Source: Larix kaempferi
Lineage: Eukaryota; Streptophyta; Pinopsida; Pinales; Pinaceae
Assembly: GCA_027924585.1 (NCBI GenBank)
Contig: BSBM01000826.1
Span: 16,260,001 to 16,324,000, forward strand
DNA length: 64,000 nt
Reading direction: 5' to 3'
Each line of letters opens with the position of its first letter. The first letter of the stretch is position 1. This document shows, piece after piece, positions 43,101-55,028 of this stretch. Both the position numbers and the translations under genes were made by a program. The notes below the pieces were generated by a model. It worked only from the letters and a program-made list of their open reading frames with translations. It was not told the DNA's origin and made no database searches.

Positions 43101-44391
43101 GTAGCCATTGAGCGCCCAAAACCACATCACATCCGCCTAAGGGCAAGGCAAACATGTCAGAGCACAAGGTATAATCTCCCATAGAGATACGCACATTTCG
43201 ACACTTCCCTTTGCAAGGTAAGGTGCCCCCATTGGCAACCATGACTTCAAAGTTGGAGCAACGATGGATAAAACAATCAGCTTGTTTGGCGATCCGAGGG
43301 TCAATGAAATTATGAGTGCTACCAGAATCAATGAGTATTGTAAGAGGAAGCTTCTTGAAGTAACCCCTGACCCGCATTGTTTGGGGGGTGGTGATTCTAG
43401 CTAAAGCATGGAGAGATATCTCTGGCTGGTCATCCTGAGACGGAGGGTCAATAGGCAGGTCCTGAATGTCGACCGGAGCATCCAGTGCTTTGAGATCTTC
43501 GTCACCAATTTCAGAGGCAGGCGGAGACTCCACATCCAAGAGATAGAGCTTTTGCTGAACACATCTATGTCCCCAAGTGAATTTCTCATCACAATTATAG
43601 CAAATCCCCTTTTCTCTGCGTGCTTGCATCTCTGTTTTAGACAAACGCTTGATAGGAGTCGGTCGAGGAGCCTATGGTATAGGTGGTCGCTGAGAACCCA
43701 TATTTCGGAAGGGAACAAAAGTGGGCTTGGAGCGTTGTTGGGTTGCAATCTTGTCTTCTGCCAACTTAGCCAACCCTAGGGCTTCCATCATTGTGTTGGG
43801 ACAGAACATTTTGACCTCAGAGCGGATGGCATCCTTTAGACCACTGATAAAACAACTCCGGTAAAAGTCATCAGACAATCCTTCGGTGTGGTTGGCTAGA
43901 TTCTCAAATTCGGTTTGATACTCTCTCACCGTGCCAATTTGGCGAAGTTTAGTGAGGGCTCCTGTGAAGTCATCAAAAGCACTAGGACCAAATCGTTGCA
44001 AAAGGCGCTGGAAAAAGTCTAGCCATTTGGGCTCTGGATGAGCCTTGATGTACCAACGGTACCATTGAAGAGCTTGCTGTTCCAAGTGAAAGGATGCCAG
44101 TGGAACTTTGTTGACATCAAAAGTATTGTGCAGACTGAAATACTGTTATGCACGATAGATCCATCCAGTTGGATCAGTACCATTGAAGCGAGGAAAATCA
44201 AGCTTCGGACCATGGAAATTGCTGGAAGAGGAGAACCCATTGTCTGATGAAGACTCGGACTGCCGTTTGTTGTTCATAGCTGAATGTTCAAGATGGAGGC
44301 CGAGAAATTTTTCATCCAGATCTTGGATTTTGGCTTGGATGGCTGCAAGTGCTTCCTCCATGGTTTTTGCTCCTGCACGGGTGACAACCAT
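40146..44391 (-). pseudogene. Gag-Pol polyprotein of chromovirus G with chromodomain remnant
   Basis: A single minus-strand frame from ATG 44391 (MVVTRAGAKTMEEAL) has stops at 44146 (probable Glu to TAA), 43672, 41332 and 40591, and one near 40.46 kb. Domains in order: gag (PRFNGTDPTGWIYRA, ALQWYRWY); CCHC-like CYNCDEKFTWGHRC; protease with DSGSTHNFID; RT with FFDDILIYS; RNase H (TIESDACGNGLGAFL, IKTDHQSLKYF, NIVADALS); integrase with HHCC (CYTCQRNK), DDE core (IDISMDFIEG, SDRDATF, TDGQTEIVNK); and [17 protein letters not shown] chromodomain ([17 protein letters not shown]) follows in a shifted frame near 40.15-40.27 kb with three stops. All catalytic motifs are intact; the frame is not. Confidence 0.92.
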
Positions 44392-45405
44392 AACCAAGAT
44401 TTTTTTTTTTTTTCGATTGACTAGGTAGGAAAACAAAAACAAAAACTACTTCAGTAAGGGAAAATCTGGACTAGGGAAAAAATCTAAAGGGTAATTGGGG
44501 TTTGACTAGGTTTTGGACACTGTTGAATAGATAGGGAAACAAAAATGAGGCTTCTAGAAGCGGGGTGAAAGAATGGGAAAAATTGGCAAAGGGGAACAAA
44601 GAAGTAGAATTCATAAATGAACTCTGTGGTAAAATTTGAGGGTGATTGGGTGAAATCTGAGGAAGTTATGGCAAACCCTAAAAATAGACAAATGTGGGAT
44701 TTCAAGCTTTGGGAAGGGAAATTGTGGATAGGGTCCTCAGGAATGAAATATGCAGAATGGGGTGACAGGGGTTCCCCAAAAATTTCAAGGGAAACAGAGT
44801 GAAAACAAGGGAGATATGGAGAAAAAACTGAAAGCAGAATTCAGAAATGAACTCTGTGGTAAAATTTGAGGGTGATCTGGAGCGGCTACGGCTCGAAAGG
44901 GATCTGAAACGGTGCCGAATGGATTGAAAATGGTTGGATCTGGAACGGCTTGCAAAATGGATCTGAATGACTGGATGTAAAACGGCGCAGCAACGATCGA
45001 CGACAGTTCAGCTGAAATTAGATATGGACCCCAGGTATGTGCGGCTTCCTAACAGTTCAAGGGTTTCACTCGACCACCAATGCTGTCTGACAGCTTGCGT
45101 ATTGGGGCAGTACCCCTCACTCCATGGCTCAGGTAAAACTGATAACCGCTTTGCCACAAACGACAGCTCTTGGTTTACCTCACGGGTGGGAACTAGTCAA
45201 TCAGGTAGGGGTCATTGCCCTTTTCGCTAGCAGGTCCTCTCAATGGGCCAGCTACTTCAGGGTTTCTGTGGTGCTCCTCACAATGAGTTTTAGGGCTTAT
45301 GCCCAAGTACTTCCCACAGTTAAGCGGATAGGGATTATTCCCAAATCCGAACCTGCAACAGATGCGAAAAAAAATTTTGGCAGAAATTTCACCCAGCGAG
45401 CCCAA
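44392..45405 (-). other. 5' leader of chromovirus G
   Basis: This is 1 kb of non-coding sequence between primer site and gag, with a T13 run near 44.40 kb. Short ORFs on both strands look random. Confidence 0.55.
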
Positions 45406-45423
45406 GAAAGTGCTTTGATACCA
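45406..45423 (-). promoter_or_regulatory. Primer-binding site of element G (iMet type)
   Basis: On the minus strand TGGTATCAAAGCACTTTC lies 2 nt after the 5' LTR. It matches the initiator-Met primer site TGGTATCAGAGC with one mismatch. Confidence 0.9.
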
Positions 45424-45425
45424 GA

Positions 45426-45798
45426 TGTGAGGCACCTGCGACAATTAATTAATACGAATATGCGAAAGAGCAGAAATGACAGAACTCAGAATCACTTTTA
45501 TATTGATCACAGGCCACTTTGAGGGGGCAACCTCCTATGAGCAATCTCAATACAAATAACTTCACCGTGCCTTCATAGGTCTCAACACACACTTATATAC
45601 TAATTCTAGGTGCCAATACTATGGGTCGAAACCATGGGCCGTTACAAACTATGGATCAACAATACTATGGGCGACTTACAAAGCATATGCGCCAACAACA
45701 ATAACACAAACTATTGATCAACAAATACTACAGGACGACTTACAAAGCATATGCGTCCAACAACCATACTAACAAAGTAAAGACATGGGTTCCTAACA
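45426..45798 (-). repeat. 5' LTR of element G
   Basis: It is 373 bp, TGTTAGGAACCC...GCCTCACA on the minus strand. A TATATAAG box lies near 45.60 kb (minus strand). Confidence 0.93.
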
Positions 45799-45803
45799 GT
45801 GAT

Positions 45804-48800
45804 GTTAATGACCCTGCGAAACCACATAAGGCACTCCAAGCCGATGGAATCATTGGTTCCCTTAACACCCAACCTGCTACTATCACTGTTGGATCATCCA
45901 ATCTGACTCAGGTTGGCCACAGCACCACCAAGTCAACCGCTCCTGTTGTAACTGAAGAGGTGAATTCTGTCCAATCAGCTTCATCTCAGAAGTCCGACGG
46001 TAAAAATAAGAACAAGGGGAAACCCAAAAAGTCTTCCGCCCATCAGGAACAAAAGAGCACTCCTGACGATACCAAGCAGAAATGGAAACTAAAGTATCCT
46101 TGTTTACTATGTGTAGATGACCACTTCTCCAAAGAATGTCCCCATAGAGACAAAGTACAAAAGTTTCTTAGGGGAAAACCAACACTCGCAGTCCTCAATG
46201 ATCCATTTCCTACTCAAAACCAGCAGATGATTGCTCAACCCCCCCAGCCCAGGCAGAACCATCCAATACTGCGCATGTTCTCATGGTGCATAACGAGACG
46301 ATCAATTCGAACACTCGCTCACGATCTTACGAACCGGTCCCTTTGAAGGAATCCACTGGAAGTAAACTAAAAAATCTTCTGACTCGTTAACTGATGTCAC
46401 TGTACCATCAACTTCTCTCACCATTGAGAAACCCTCCTTAGACTCGATATTGCGACCACCCAAGAGCATGATTCGAAAAGTTGTTTTCAATCCCAACTCT
46501 CGGGCGGCACAAAATTACAATATCGTAGAAGACTTGGCACAAGCTCCTTGCGCCATGTCTACCCCGGAAGTTTTGCAGAATTTTCCTAATCAACGCAAAA
46601 CTCTCCTTGCAGCCATCGGTGTAGTCGACCTGGATTCCTCGAACACCATCATGTTTCGACTTGACAACTTTAAGTCTAGGCTCTCACACCAGTTCGCATT
46701 CCAAGTTTCTGCGAACATTGATGGGAAGATTGTCCATCGTACCCTTTTGGACGAAGGTGCCTCCACTTCTATCATGTCGATCACTTGTTGGAGAGCCATT
46801 GGTTCCCCAATTGAATCATTCTCCTACCATGTTGAAAGCATTCGATGGGCGTGGCTTTCAACCTCATGGGATCTTGCAAGCTATTGCAGTTGATTTGGGC
46901 GAAAAGACCGTAACCGTTAATGTGGAAGTGGTCTCGGCCCCGTTAGATTATAATCTCTTACTTGGTCGCATTTGGTTTTACACCATGCAGGCAGTAGCGT
47001 CTTCAGTCTTCTGCATAGTACAATTCCCCCACCAAGGACGAATTGTTACTATCGACCAATTAGATTTTTGTACACCAAATGCTACTACTCATCCTGGTGA
47101 CCATATTCCTTCCATTAGACAGATGTCAAAACAGTATGAGAGTGTAGGGGTTGGCCTTTTGAAAGATTCATCTCTCATGGGCGTTTTTCCAGTCGCGGAC
47201 CCCCCTAATCATGTTGCTACGATGAACATGATCTCCACAAATATTTTATCTCACTGTACCGATGCTTGGCTTGTACCGGATGAAGCCACAACACACCTGC
47301 TTAGAGATATAATGCCTCTTTCACCCACTGAACATATTTACGAGGCTATCCAATCAGCACCAGAGGACCATTTAACCGTGGCCTCTCCATCCTATTCTCT
47401 ATGACGAACATCATCTCTACATGATCTCTTACTTCGGACTTTTCCTTCAGACGAGTCCATCATGGAAGTTATGAATGTTGACGACGATCTGTGGGATGAT
47501 CTCCACCATAGGTCATCTTTTCTTCCTCCTTTGGAGTACATAGAGGACAACATACATACCCTCTTTTCACCATATATCTACCCATTCCCTCATTCCCCCA
47601 TTCTTACATGTCTTATGGACACAGAGGGCAACTTGGCCAATATTGAGCCAACCATCCCGATAGACATCTCGGTGAAACCTGGTATAGTGAAACACATTCG
47701 CATAGGCCAAAAGTGTTCCCCTGAAGAAATAGCTGTTGGCACAGCCTTATTCAAGCAATTTCGAGATGTGTTTTCTTGGCCCTATAAGGAGATGCCTGGG
47801 ATAGACCCTGCAATTGTTTCTCATGAAATAAAAACCTATCCCGACATCAAACCTGTACGCCAAAAATTGCGACCGGTACACCCCCAGAAGACTACGGCAA
47901 TTAAGGCAAAAATTGAAAATCTCTTAAAGGTTGGTTTTATTTATCCTGTGCCATTGACGGATTGGGTCTCAAATGTCATCCCTATGAACAAAAATCAAGG
48001 TACCATTCACATCTATGTCGATTACCGGGACCTTAAATAGGCTTGTCCAAAAGAAAACTACCCGACCCCCTTCATCGACCAGATCATCTACAATTGTGCT
48101 AGAAGCATCATCTTCTCATTTATGGATGGCTTTCTGGTTAAAACCAAATTGATATCAACCCAGCCGACCATCATAAGACGGATTTCATCTGCCCGTGGGG
48201 AACATTTGCATACTGCAAACTCCCGTTTGGCCTTAAAAATGCTGGCACCACGTTTCAGCGGGCTATGTCGTATGCCTTCCATGACATTAAGGACTTTGTG
48301 GAACCTTACCTGGATGATCTCCCTTCTCATTCAAAGCAGCGCGAATTCCACGTTGATCATCTGACAGCCATTTTCCTCAGATGCAGACGGTACAATATCC
48401 ATCTGAATCCTCATAAGTGTATCTTTTGCATTGAGTCCGGACGCCTCTTAGGATTTATCGTTTCAAAGGATGGGATCCGCATTGATCCCTTAAAGGTGGA
48501 GGCCATCATCAACCTACCACCCCCGACTGATGTGATGGAACTTCAAAGTCTCCAAGGGAAGGCAACTTATTTAAGACGTTTTGTTTGCAATTTCGCGGAG
48601 AAGACTCAGGGGTATATGAGACTACTCAAGAAGGATGTCCCCTTCATTTGGGACGATTTTGCGAATAGGATATTTTTGGCCTACTATCTTCAAAGATTGT
48701 ATTGAGGCCGTAAAAAAATTTCCTCCTTTCCAACACTTCCACACGAAGAAGCACACCCACCCTGCCCCACTACACCTGGTTATTTCCGTGGGCCCCTTCG

Positions 48801-49654
48801 CAAAATGGGGCGTTGACTTTATGCATTGTAAGCCTACCTAGGCCAGGGGGAATAGTTACATCATTGTAGATGTGGATTACTTTACAAAGTGGGCCGAATC
48901 CATGCATACATACCAAAACGACGGCAAAACCGCCACACTCTTCATGTTCAATCATGCAATAGCGCGGTTCGGAGTTCCTTAGGTAATTGTTACCGATCAT
49001 GGTTCCCATTTTCAAAACCACATGGTTGATGAACTGAGCGAAAGGTTGGGTTTTCGCCATGAAAATTCAACACCCTACTACCCGCAGTCCAATGGACAGG
49101 TCGAGGACATTAACAAGGTTTTGAAAACTATGGTCCAAAGGATGGTAGGGACACATAAGTCCAATTGGCACAACATGCTTTTCTCAACGTTATGGGCCTA
49201 TCGAACTTCCGTCAAAACCGCCACAGGCTTCACTCCCTTCCAATTGGTATATGGATTGGAGGTTTTCCTACCTATAGAGTGCGAAATTTCGTCTCTACAA
49301 CTCACTGTCGAACTTCTTTCTAACACTACCGCTGAGGAAGAACGTCTCTTGCACTTAGAAAAACTGGATGAGTCCCGCTGAGATGCCGCTCTTGCTAATA
49401 AAGCACACAATAAATGCATCAAATCCCATTACGACAAGTCAGTTGAACCTCGTATCTTTAACGAAGGTGACCTGGTCCTCACTTATGACCAGAAGCATGA
49501 CAAACTAGGAGCAGGAAAGTTCGAATCCATGTGGCATGGACCTTACATTGTCAAACATGTTTTGGAGAAGGGAGCTTACAAGCTTGAAGACTATGACAGA
49601 ATCTCTCTAGGTGAACCCCGTAATGGGCTTTACCTGAAGAGATATTATGCCTAA
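45804..49654 (+). pseudogene. Element E gag C-terminus, PR, RT and integrase; RNase H deleted
   Basis: This resumes after G. A Lys-rich tract and CCHC knuckle (CLLCVDDHFSKEC) lie at about 46.1 kb. The protease (46450-46893, DEGASTSIMS) continues after a frameshift at about 46.83 kb to NLLLGR. The Tat linker and RT N-terminus are at 47462-48040 (FSWPYKEMPGIDP). RT has SFMDGF at 48.12 kb and YLDD at 48.31 kb, with a frameshift between. After FIWDDFA (near 48.66 kb) sequence jumps to IFWPTIFKDC of integrase, losing about 780 bp that in B encodes RNase H and the start of the zinc domain. The integrase core is present (DVDYFTKWAES, TDHGSHF, GQVEDINK) with three stops; it ends NGLYLKRYYA. Confidence 0.88.
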
Positions 49655-49792
49655 ACTCGTCACGCTTAGACTTTCTTCTATATACTGTACATGGCGTGTT
49701 TTTTTTGTTTTTGTGTACTGTGACGCTTTTGTTTTTAAGTATCCTTAGATCTTGTTTCCGCTCCTTATACCATGTTCTGTCTGCGTGTGCAG

Positions 49793-50206
49793 ATGGAAAT
49801 GTGCTATGGATTCGCAAACGGCGCCAGCCGGCATACCCGTAACCTTGCTTCGGTAGCCTGGGTACTATATTCCCCAACAGGTGAGCTCATTAGCTCAAGA
49901 GGAAGTTGCCTAAGGTTTGCGACCAACAATGCCGCAGAGTATCAGGCAATAATCGGAACCCTGGCTAATGCTATTTCCTTAGGTATGAACCACATTGTCA
50001 TCCACATGGACTCTCAATTAGTGGTTTCCCATCTTAACCGGGTTTACGCCATCCGTGATCCCACCTTACTCCGTTTCTTCAGACGAGTACGTCTCCTGGA
50101 AAGGTCGTTTGAATCCGTTCAATACCTGCACATTCCACGAGAGTTAAACACAGTTGCTGACTCGATGGCCAACTTCATTTTGGATTGGTACATCACACAC
50201 ACATAA
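49793..50206 (+). CDS. Additional RNase H (aRNH) of element E, first catalytic Asp lost
   Basis: This is an open frame of 137 aa. The start is placed at ATG 49793, directly after GTCTGCGTGTGCAG, the splice-acceptor context shared by all four elements (an upstream in-frame Met at 49772 is less likely). E, D and D are kept (NNAAEY, HMDSQL, TVADSMAN), but the first catalytic Asp is Asn (GFANGAS). The enzyme is therefore probably inactive although the frame is open. It lies 138 nt after pol. Confidence 0.85.
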   Translation: MEMCYGFANGASRHTRNLASVAWVLYSPTGELISSRGSCLRFATNNAAEYQAIIGTLANAISLGMNHIVIHMDSQLVVSHLNRVYAIRDPTLLRFFRRVRLLERSFESVQYLHIPRELNTVADSMANFILDWYITHT

Positions 50207-50487
50207 TATTCATAATATGTAAAAGCATTCACAACATGTAAATAATGTAATGTATAAAAGAAAACATGTAAACAAGATCACATCACTCATCATTTTAAAA
50301 CACATAATGTATAAATCGTCGATAATGTCTGTATATATATATATCGCTCAAAAGTAGTGCTGGTACAAAATCTGAAGCACGATGGCTTTCAGTGAGTCTC
50401 TACAAAAATCTGAAGCATCATAGCTTTCAGTAGTACAAAATATGAGGCCTCTAAGCTCTCAGTACAAGTATAATAGTGTCATCAGGC
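50207..50487. repeat. Convergent gap of element E with short tandem repeats
   Basis: Three copies of a unit containing ACAAAATCTGAAGCA(C/T)...GCTTTCAGT (last copy diverged) lie at about 50365-50465, period about 40 bp. This replaces the G-box repeats found at the same position in B and F. Otherwise it is AT-rich and non-coding. Confidence 0.65.
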
Positions 50488-50801
50488 CTAACGCCTAACC
50501 CGTACACCACCCCTAGCATGGACAGCACACTGTCGCTGAGTGAGGAAGCAATCCACGGTCCTCGCCACCTTGCGGAGTAGGGCATTGAAGCGTATGGATG
50601 CTCTAACCCCAAACTTCTGCATAGGTCTCGGCAGGCCATCTATCGCTGGCTCAGGAACCTCCACTGTCAACTGGGACAAGTTCCTGTATAGCTCCTCCAT
50701 CTCCTCGATGGCAGCATGAGCACTTGGGGGCACAACTGCTTCCCCACCTCTGTCTCTCCTCGCCAGGAGAGAAAGTCCTACCGGCCGTACGGGCCCCACA
50801 T
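50488..50801 (-). CDS. PMD protein of element E, exon 2
   Basis: The acceptor TGTGTGTGCAG precedes 50801. The exon begins AT-GTG-GGG-CCC (DVGPVRP) and is open to its stop at 50488 (about 104 residues). The C-terminal part is Arg-rich with a helical stretch (GVRASIRFNALLRKVARTV). Confidence 0.8.
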
Positions 50802-50888
50802 CTGCACACACATGTTATATACTTGTCAGCATTGCATCAAAAAAATGATAAATATACAAAATTAAAAGTACAAGGGTTTTGTTCTCAC

Positions 50889-51741
50889 CTATGTCACCCC
50901 ATGCTGCACCCTCGGGCAGCACCAAGTCAGGATCTTCTCTGAAATCCGTACCATTTTACGGGAAGTCCTCAACCATGAGTAACTGGATTTCCAGCCAGCT
51001 GAAGAACTCGGGACCAAAGCTAGTGATAGGTCCTCCACCATGACGAGTCATGACCTCAGTCCATCTGAGCATGTGGGGATCTCTAGGTTCCCTATCATCT
51101 AATACCACCTGTGGACATAAGAGAGGGATCCGCTCCAAGAGGAACGATACCATGATCGACCCATAACCAAACTGCTTGAGCTCTCCCTGCCGACACTTGG
51201 TTAGCTGAGCTCAAAGGTTTGCGAGGAGACCCTTGCACCAGTTGAAAACCATGGTGGACATGCAGTCCTCCGCATAAAGCATCTGGGTCCGAGTAGCCAT
51301 TTGTGGGGCTTGGCTACCCGCCGCTCTAGTAATAGTAAGCAATATGGTACGCAGTGGGTGGCTCACCACATCCCTGATAAGAATCTTCCCACTGGAAGGT
51401 CGAGAAGTAGCGATACAATGCTGTGACACCATGTCATCAACTGTGTGGTCACTGGCTCGTGTTCCAGTAAGATGTATAGGTTCCCCTCTTCGGGACAGAC
51501 CTGAGAGAAAATAGATGTCCTCAACATCTATTGTGAGGATGTGCTCACCAATCATGAAATATTGTTGGGCCGCATCCCAACTCTGGAGCATGTGTGATAG
51601 CAATCGAATTTGGGATCTCATCCCCTGAATCTCAAAGAACTTGAGCAAACCACAGTTCCTCAAGGCATCTATGCATTGTGGATCGTTGGCAGCTTGTTCA
51701 TCTTCTATCTCGTTTTCTCATTCTCACCACTCTAAAACCAT
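50889..51741 (-). pseudogene. PMD protein of element E, exon 1, nonsense mutations only
   Basis: The donor is ATAG|GTGAG at 50888. The frame is kept over the whole 853 nt (phase 1, as in B and F), with stops near the N-terminus, at 51211 (TGA) and at 50956 (TAA), but no frameshift. Recognisable PMD blocks are LRNCGLLKFFEIQ, LSHMLQSWDAAQQYFMIGEH, LTIDVEDIYFLSGL and LRWTEVMTRHGGG. The ATG is placed at 51741, downstream of TTTTTGGCAGG, the conserved putative acceptor. Exons 1 and 2 total 389 codons. The intron is 87 nt (50802-50888). Confidence 0.8.
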
Positions 51742-51856
51742 GTTGGCTAGCAAGCAACCTGCCAAAAAGAGCATTCAAACACTGTTAGGTCCTGCTTCAA
51801 CCTTCACAAGTCTATTTTTTGGATTCTTTTTTATGTTTGGAATTTACAACTCCGCT

Positions 51857-51936
51857 ATCGCACTGTACGTTTGTGTACAGTGCGATGTCGTCGCACTTCA
51901 CCCATTCGCGGCTTGCGATGACTTGGTCTCATCGCA
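51857..51936. repeat. 33-bp palindrome array, PMD side of element E
   Basis: ATCGCACTGTAC (51857-51868) pairs with GTACAGTGCGAT (51875-51886), perfect 12-bp arms. GTGCGAT-gtc-GTCGCAC follows at 51880-51896. TGCGATGA (51914-51921) pairs with TCATCGCA (51929-51936). The repeat step is 33 bp. The arms match E's leader array and LTR hairpin, not those of B or F. Confidence 0.8.
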
Positions 51937-54123
51937 GGTCCCGAAAGGGCCAACTGCAATGAGCCGAGAGCACAGTAGCCCTCCAAGAACTCATCAAAAA
52001 ACCCAAAAAATGAACCTAAAAATAAAATCTAATCCACTGGAAAGTTGTCGGATGAAGTTTAGGCCTACCTGATCCAGACGGTTGGTGAAATGGTGGATCG
52101 TAGCTCCCGGAATCAGCAAAGGAAGTTTTCGCTCCAAATTGGTACTTCTCCTCCCAAATTGGCAAATGAAACAATGAAATCTATTTTGGCCCATTTTTCT
52201 ATTTATAAATAGAATGGAATATTCCTTTTCAAATATTTTGATGCTCTTGGGCCATCTATCAAATTTTTTGACCATTTTTGTCATATTTGAGGCTATTTGA
52301 CACTTTTTCTAGTGTACAGGAGTTGTAAGTGGTCTTTTGTACCGTTTCTCGTATCACAACAGTCATCGCAGATATGAACACTCCCTTGAATGTTTTGTCA
52401 TTATTTTTGCAACGGTTAGTCTGTAATTATTGCGTGATCATGAGTTTACTCTTCGTTTGTTCTCATACTCACAGAACTATGAGAACAAGTACCGAGTTAT
52501 GATTTATCACTTTTCCGGGCTCATTAAACTTCCACGAAAAAGGACACCCCCCGAAGTCTACCATTAAGCTCTTTTCAAGCTCTCGAAAAACTAAAAGATT
52601 GCCGACCGAACTTGTCGCATTCACGCTTGTTAAAGTATTTGAATGGTCATCTTCCAGGTGATAGTTTACCCCTTTTTCGGACCAGGAGGTACTAATTACG
52701 AAAAAGGAATACTCCAGCCAATCATGACTGGAAGAGTCCTCTCCCACGTTGTTTTACCCTTTTTCGGGCGATGAGGCTAACTTTACGAAAAAGGACCGTT
52801 GGAGTCTTCTTTAGTTCTTTTCAGACTCTCTAAACATGAAATGATGACCGAGTTTACCTTTATGGACTCGTTAAAATTTTCACATTGAAGGGCCCGTCAT
52901 GGGACGAACCCCCCCTATCTCAGGTTCGAAAAATATTTGGGATTGTACTCACCAATGAGATGAGCTATACCGAGAATCTGGTTACCCTCATCATGCTCGT
53001 AAAAAACACATGAGTCACTCATCATTCATGATGGGGAAAAAGGAAAGTGTTTGTGTTACATACCTTATTAGTGGCAGTATGTAGTCATTCTTGAACATGG
53101 CACTCATCTGCATTTGCATATAGTACTTGGGTCATCCATTTGTCTATGAGTCCCTGCTTACTCTCTGAGTCCTGTTACTCCTTTGAGTCGTTCAAAGAAA
53201 GCTCCCATCATCGGTTGCATTAGAAGTTTGCGTCGTACTCATTGTGTCAATACTGCCAAGTCATGCCATGCCCATGTTCAAGAACACGCCTATCATTTGT
53301 CATCTGCAGTTAGTGCACCCGTCACCATATCGGTTTACTTTGTGTAAGTCTCACATGTTGTTGTACTATTCGATCCACTCTACACATATTTTCTCATGTT
53401 TCGCGTCGATTGATGGGGGATTCATCATGGCCCTCCTTCGACGGATTCATCCTTGTCAACTTCAACTCATCATTCGAGGATCGAATCTAGAAACCAGTCA
53501 AGTACCTTGGCCCTGCATGCCTCAATGGTAGGTCACCTCGCTTTCATCATGAGTTTACATCATTAACTCTTGATTGAAATATTTAATCCTGCATTCGACT
53601 TCAACTCATTTATTCACGCTTGATGATATGTACTGTGATACCTTGGGAATCATTGACATCAATGGTGATCTCCCTCGCACTTGTTAACAGTTTACATCAA
53701 CGGTCGGTAATCAAGTGGTTTCTACCATGTTTGACATCAAGACATTTGTAATCACATGGATAGATTCGTATCATTGCAGGTTCGGCTTGAAGACCCTAGG
53801 GAGTCATGTTTTACCCAGGTTGCAATGGAGTTTGTATTTGAGTTATATTACATGGATCCACTTCTGTATTGGTCGTGGTTGTGTTATCATCTCATCATGG
53901 ATCTACGCTTGTGTCTAGTAGCCATGATTGTGTTCAGTCGGTCATTACTACCATGGATCTGCAATGTATTGGTCGGAAGCCATGTTGTACTTCATACAAG
54001 ATTGTCAGTTCAGAGTCAATTGTACTGCAGTAGTGTCCTTCGTCTGACGAGTCTATTGCCATTACTTCTATCAAAGCACTTCACCTGTCTATCTTCAACA
54101 ACTTCATGCTTTGGGGGGTATTT
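51937..54123 (+). other. 3' untranslated region of element E
   Basis: It is non-coding, apart from the hairpin chain at 52.5-52.87 kb. GGGGGGTATTTT directly before the LTR (54112-54123) is the likely polypurine tract. ORFs at 53.2-54.35 kb run into the LTR and have no recognisable domain. Confidence 0.65.
52505..52875. repeat. Chain of inverted repeats (CCTTTTTCGG...CGAAAAAGG), element E
   Basis: Strong pairs lie at 52509/52543, 52671/52707 and 52758/52794, with weaker ones between (CTCTTTTCAAG..CTAAAAG, ACTCCAG..CTGGAAGAGT). The design and spacing match B (27.34-27.79 kb) and F. Confidence 0.8.
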
Positions 54124-55023
54124 TGTTACACCCAAAATCTACTCATCACAAGATTCAGTGTATACACCCCTGAAGATACTTGGACTAAGTAATCATCCTG
54201 GGAGGATTTGTACCCAATTGTGCTCATTTTTGAAGGGTCATCACAGGCTGCACACTAGCAACATGCAACGTCGCACCTTGCTCCATTACAGGGTGCGACG
54301 AAGTCAGTTAAGTGGCAAAAATAGCTTCTTCGAGGTCCATCTCAAAGCTTGCTGACTTGGGACCCTATCCCTGACCTCTTGGAGGAGCTGGCACTCGGTT
54401 CCTAGACCTTTGGAGAGCTCCCTTAAGCCTCTCCTACCATCTCTCAACCTATCCTATCCATACCCTATCCATTTAGTCCTATATAAATGAAGCTCACTCC
54501 CATCCCAAAGGGAGGAATACTATGGTATCTACATGCTGGTGAAATCATTCTTAGAACATCTACACTCACCTATTAGAGAACTCATACTTCCTTGGAAGGA
54601 TATGGCAATCGGATTTGTCGGAGAAGGGCTACAGCGTTAAGCCCTGGTTGTGGTTCTATATCTCTATCCTGTACTCCTCTATTTGCATTAATATGAATGC
54701 TTTCCACCAATGTTGTTCATGTGTGTAACGATATTGAGTAGTTTACCTGCTTAACTGTTTACTTAGATCTCTTATTGTATAGATGTCTTTTACTGGTTTC
54801 TCTTGTTTCTTGTCTTGACAGGTCTTGTAGCTTGGATCTGATGACCGTGGGACGTGGATCAGCATTCAGGAGAAAGGATTGCGTAGTGAAAAGGTAAGAC
54901 ATCTAGTACTCGATCCTTAAGTAGATCTAGGAAATGCATTAGTAATCTGTTCTATTTGTTCTAGACTCACTTTGAGCTAGGGAGATCTGGCTCGTGTCCG
55001 CTCAAGTGGATTGTCCGATAACA
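54124..55023 (+). repeat. 3' LTR of element E
   Basis: It is 900 bp, TGTTACACCC...GATAACA, followed by ATGTG (55024-55028). Confidence 0.94.
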
Positions 55024-55028
55024 ATGTG

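Larger units (their letters stand above)
39673..45798 (-). mobile_element. Element G: chromovirus (Ty3/gypsy), minus strand, decayed
   Basis: G is a complete 6.1-kb element. Its LTRs are 371 bp (39673-40043) and 373 bp (45426-45798) and differ at about 17 positions plus two small indels (about 5%). It has an iMet-type primer site, a single gag-pol frame with several stops, and a C-terminal chromodomain remnant, which makes it a chromovirus. It is inserted in E's gag in the opposite orientation. Confidence 0.95.
34286..55023 (+). mobile_element. Element E: Tat-like retrotransposon with convergent PMD gene (hosts element G)
   Basis: E has two 900-bp LTRs and a perfect 5-bp TSD (34281-34285 and 55024-55028, ATGTG). 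It carries gag, PR, RT, a deleted RNase H and integrase N-terminus, integrase, aRNH and an antisense PMD gene. The LTRs differ by roughly 5% over the first 250 bp, so the insertion is much older than B or C. Multiple stops and frameshifts are present in the sense genes. The 6.1-kb chromovirus G splits gag. Confidence 0.95.

Noticed and set aside
53244-54355. Possible genes near the 3' end of E (95 and 199 aa)
   Set aside because: The sequence is the 3' untranslated region and runs into the LTR; there is no conserved domain and no counterpart in B or F.
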